DNA of 64,000 nucleotides from Adiantum capillus-veneris (Eukaryota > Streptophyta > Polypodiopsida > Polypodiales > Pteridaceae): NCBI GenBank assembly GCA_014529385.2, contig CM043963.1, positions 74,245,412 to 74,309,411 of the forward strand. Reading direction: 5' to 3'. Both the position numbers and the translations under genes were made by a program. The notes below the pieces were generated by a model. That model searched no databases, had not been told where the DNA came from, and saw only the letters and a program-made list of their open reading frames with translations. This document shows positions 61,767-64,000 of the stretch, one piece after another. Position 1 is the stretch's first letter. Each line of letters starts with the position of its first letter.

Positions 61767-63718
61767 GAAGACAGATTACTTGCACATACACACCACAACA
61801 AAATGGAGTTGCTGAGAGAAAGAATAGAGTCATAGCAGAGATTGCAAGATCCATGATGAATTAGATTAATATGCCATTAACATATTTAGCTGAAGCAGTT
61901 CATACAGCAGTACACATTATGAATCGAACACCAACAGCTGCCATTCATGAAATGTCACCTTATGAGAGACTTTATGGGATCAAGCCAACAGTTTCCTACA
62001 TGAAAGTTTTTGGATGTGTTTGCTATGTTCATGTGCCAAATGAAGCAAGAAAGAAGATGGAGCCAAAGGCAGTGAAGTGTATATTCTTGGGCTACCCAGT
62101 TGAAAAGAAAGGTTACAAGTGCTATGATCTTATGACAAGACAAGTTTATGTCAGTAGAGATGTTAGATTTTGTGAGCATGAACCATGGTATAAACCAAAG
62201 CCAGTGATGATAGAAGATGAGTATGAAGAGCAAGAGAATGTGCGTCATGTTGTTGATAAGCCAGGACCATCAACAAGAACTATTTCAGGACCACATATGG
62301 AAGAGGAGAGTACAGGAAGTGTCAACCCATGGAGCGGTCGTTTGCGAGATAAGAAGCAAGACGAGAAAGGCAAGAAGAAAGTGGTTGAAGAGAGTTCTGG
62401 AGATGAAAGCCTCGATGAAGAGCATGGTTTACCACATTTGAGGACACCTGGCAGTAAGCATATTGAGAAATATGTACCCCCATATGCAAGAGTTGAAGAG
62501 AAGAGTGCACCGCAATTGAGAAGATCTGAGAGGGTGCGTTATCCAGTTGATAGATTGACATACAACGGTTACATGCGTACACATTATGCATACATGGTTT
62601 CACGTGTGCAACATAAAGAGCCTACATGTTTTCAAGAGGCAATTGGAAAATCAGAATGGGAGTCAGCTATGGATGATGAGATGGATGCTCTTGTGAAGAA
62701 TGACACTTGGGATTTGGTTCGCTTGCCAAGTGGAAAGAAAGCAATTGGTTCAAAATGGGTATACAAAGTCAAGTGCAAGTCAGATGGTAGTGTGGAAAGA
62801 TACAAAGCGAGGCTTGTTGCTAAAGGTTATGCACAAACAAAAGGTCTTGATTATGATGAGACATTTAGTCCAGTTGTAAAGATGACAACAGTCATATTGG
62901 TGATAGCAATGGCAAGTATGTTTGGTTGGAAGTTACGGCAAATGGATGTGGATAATGCATTCTTGAATGGTGACTTGGAAGAAGAAGTTTATATGATACA
63001 TCCAGAGGGTTATCAACATCCAAAGTTTCCATATTATGTGTGTAAGTTGAAGAAAGCATTGTATGGTTTGAAGCAAGCATCTAGAGCTTGGTGTGAAAAG
63101 ATAACCAGATTCTTGAAGAAGATTGGATTTAAACAGTCTACTGATGATCACTCATTGTTTTTGAAGCATGTTGATGGAGAGATCGTCGTTATTGTTATCT
63201 ATGTTGATGACTTGATTCTCACTGGAAGTCATGACGAGCAAATTTTGCATGTCAAGAAGAGTTTGTTGAGAGAATTCAACATGAAGGACCTTGGTGAGTT
63301 GAGATATTTCTTAGGAATTGAAATTGTCAACACTTTATCAGGAATTTGGATGATACAAAGACAATACGCGTTGGATATGCTTGAGAAGTATGGAATGACA
63401 GCGTGCAAACAGGTTGATACACCTCTTGATCAAAATGTGAAGTTGTTTGATGATGGACATTACATTGAGGATGTCACTATGTACCGCAAGATGGTTGGAA
63501 GCCTTGTTTACTTGACAATAACAAGGCCAGATTTGAGTTATGCAGTGGGTGTTGTGAGTCAATTCATGCAAAAGCCATGTAAAAGTCATCTTGATGCAGT
63601 GAGACGGATTATGAGATATGTGAAAGCCACTGTCAGTTATGGAATGTTTTATGAAAAGAATGGGAAGCTTTGTCTTTATGGTTACACAAATGCAGATTGG
63701 GCATTTTTTTATGGATAG
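61767..63718 (+). pseudogene. F integrase C-terminal part and reverse transcriptase
   Basis: In the new frame: TDGGGEYMSHSFDDYLREQG (second Asp, just upstream), YTPQQNGVAERKNRVIAEIA (catalytic Glu kept), then a TAG at 61862. It continues MPLTYLAEAVHTAVHIMNRT, VSYMKVFGCVCYVHVPNEAR and CIFLGYPVEKKGYKCYDLMT, an acidic linker, LRRSERVRYPVDRL, then KAIGSKWVYKVKCKSDGSVE. Reverse transcriptase follows: QMDVDNAFLNGDLEEEVYMI, KKALYGLKQASRAWCEKITR, the active site VIYVDDLILTGSH, and FNMKDLGELRYFLGIEIVNT. It ends at 63718 in a stop caused by a change in a T run. About 615 codons are open and the DDE and YVDD residues seen here are intact. Confidence 0.93.
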
Positions 63719-64000
63719 AAGATCTACAAGTGGTTATGCATTTTCCATTGGCAATGGTATGATAAGTTGGAGTAGCAAGAAGCAATCAACTGTAGCATTA
63801 TCAAGTACAGAAGCTGAATATCGTGGAGCAGCTTTGGCAGCATGTGAAGAGTCATGGTTGAGAGTACTTATGGTAGACTTTGGTTTTGACTATCTTGACA
63901 GTGTCATTATATATTGTGACAATATTAGCAGCATCATGTTGGCAAAGAATCCAGTTTATCATGCTCGCACTTAACACATTGAAGTACATTATCACTTCAT
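63700..64000 (+). pseudogene. F RNase H, cut by the window edge
   Basis: YTNADWA (first Asp) lies in the previous frame just before the T run. Then RRSTSGYAFSIGNGMISWSS, STVALSSTEAEYRGAALAAC (Glu) and VIIYCDNISSIMLAKNPVYH (Asp). A TAA at 63972 replaces Lys in the usual T-K-HIEVHYHF. The rest lies beyond 64000. Confidence 0.9.

Larger units (their letters stand above)
58681..64000 (+). mobile_element. Ty1/copia retrotransposon F (plus strand), running off the right edge
   Basis: 5' LTR ending CTCTACA at 58900, an exact initiator-Met primer site, a leader of about 890 bp, and a polyprotein in three frame segments from gag to RNase H. It is a different copia lineage from A-E: the gag has a long RGG-rich region and the protease reads YLNSGATNHMT. 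The 3' LTR lies beyond the window. Only a few breaks are seen (frame changes near 61690 and 63700; TAG at 61862; TAA at 63972), so it is younger or better kept than the copies to its left. Confidence 0.92.

Noticed and set aside
1-64000. CRISPR array, tRNA or rRNA genes, bacterial operons
   Set aside because: None found; the regular repeats at 51.6-53.1 kb are palindromes in a plant LTR-element leader with variable spacers that are themselves repeats, not CRISPR spacers.

Overview
The window is nuclear DNA of a land plant and is almost entirely transposable-element sequence. Host-like content is limited to a decayed pentatricopeptide-repeat (PPR) gene copy that itself looks captured by a DNA transposon. 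The evidence is plant Ty1/copia retrotransposons using initiator-Met primer sites (TGGTATCAGAGC and variants), a leader using an Asp-tRNA-type primer site, PLS-class PPR signatures (DMYAKC, VVSWNA, HYTCMVDLFG), and many decayed nested copies. A large-genome fern or lycophyte would fit the PPR style, but that is a low-confidence inference. I see no rRNA, tRNA, CRISPR or intact host gene.

Layout. 1-1863: decayed copia pieces and leader-like DNA. 1864-10993: Copia-A copy A1 (+), bounded by two 228-bp LTRs and a 5-bp target duplication GTTTA, with a minus-strand Copia-B (about 2165-6503) inside it. 10994-12530: fragment of a B/D-like copia. 12555-39640: a very decayed A-family copy (A2) that serves as host for a deep nest. 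Copia-C (minus, 12821-33620, duplication CTTAT) sits in A2. LTR insertion G (14235-20940, duplication ACCAT) sits in the C reverse transcriptase. Copia-D (+, 24795-33504, duplication ATTAG) sits in the C 5' LTR. Small element E (+, 27724-31756, duplication CTTGT) sits in D. A2 also carries a MITE-like insert (34321-34560) and a 3.8-kb Pack-MULE-like insert (35126-38901) holding the PPR pseudogene. 39641-44440: unclassified repeats, including a second copy of a 1.55-kb repeat (R2) that is also found inside G. 44441-49391: Copia-A copy A3 (minus). 50133-58255: element H, a gag-protease element with a tRNA-Asp-like primer site and no visible polymerase. 58681-64000: Copia-F (+), running off the right edge.

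How the parts relate. Each copia element encodes, in order, gag (CCHC knuckle), aspartic protease, integrase, reverse transcriptase and RNase H. All copies seen here are broken by stops and frameshifts, and several have lost catalytic residues. E and H lack most or all of pol and would need proteins from other elements to move. Nesting gives the relative order: A2 before C, C before D and G, D before E. The E LTRs differ at about 8 of 190 positions, so E is among the youngest.

The most unusual structure is in the H leader. Eight copies of a 22-bp inverted palindrome lie at 51614-53137 in a regular spacing of about 125 or 280 bp, and two copies carry matched changes in both arms. I know of no description of such an array.
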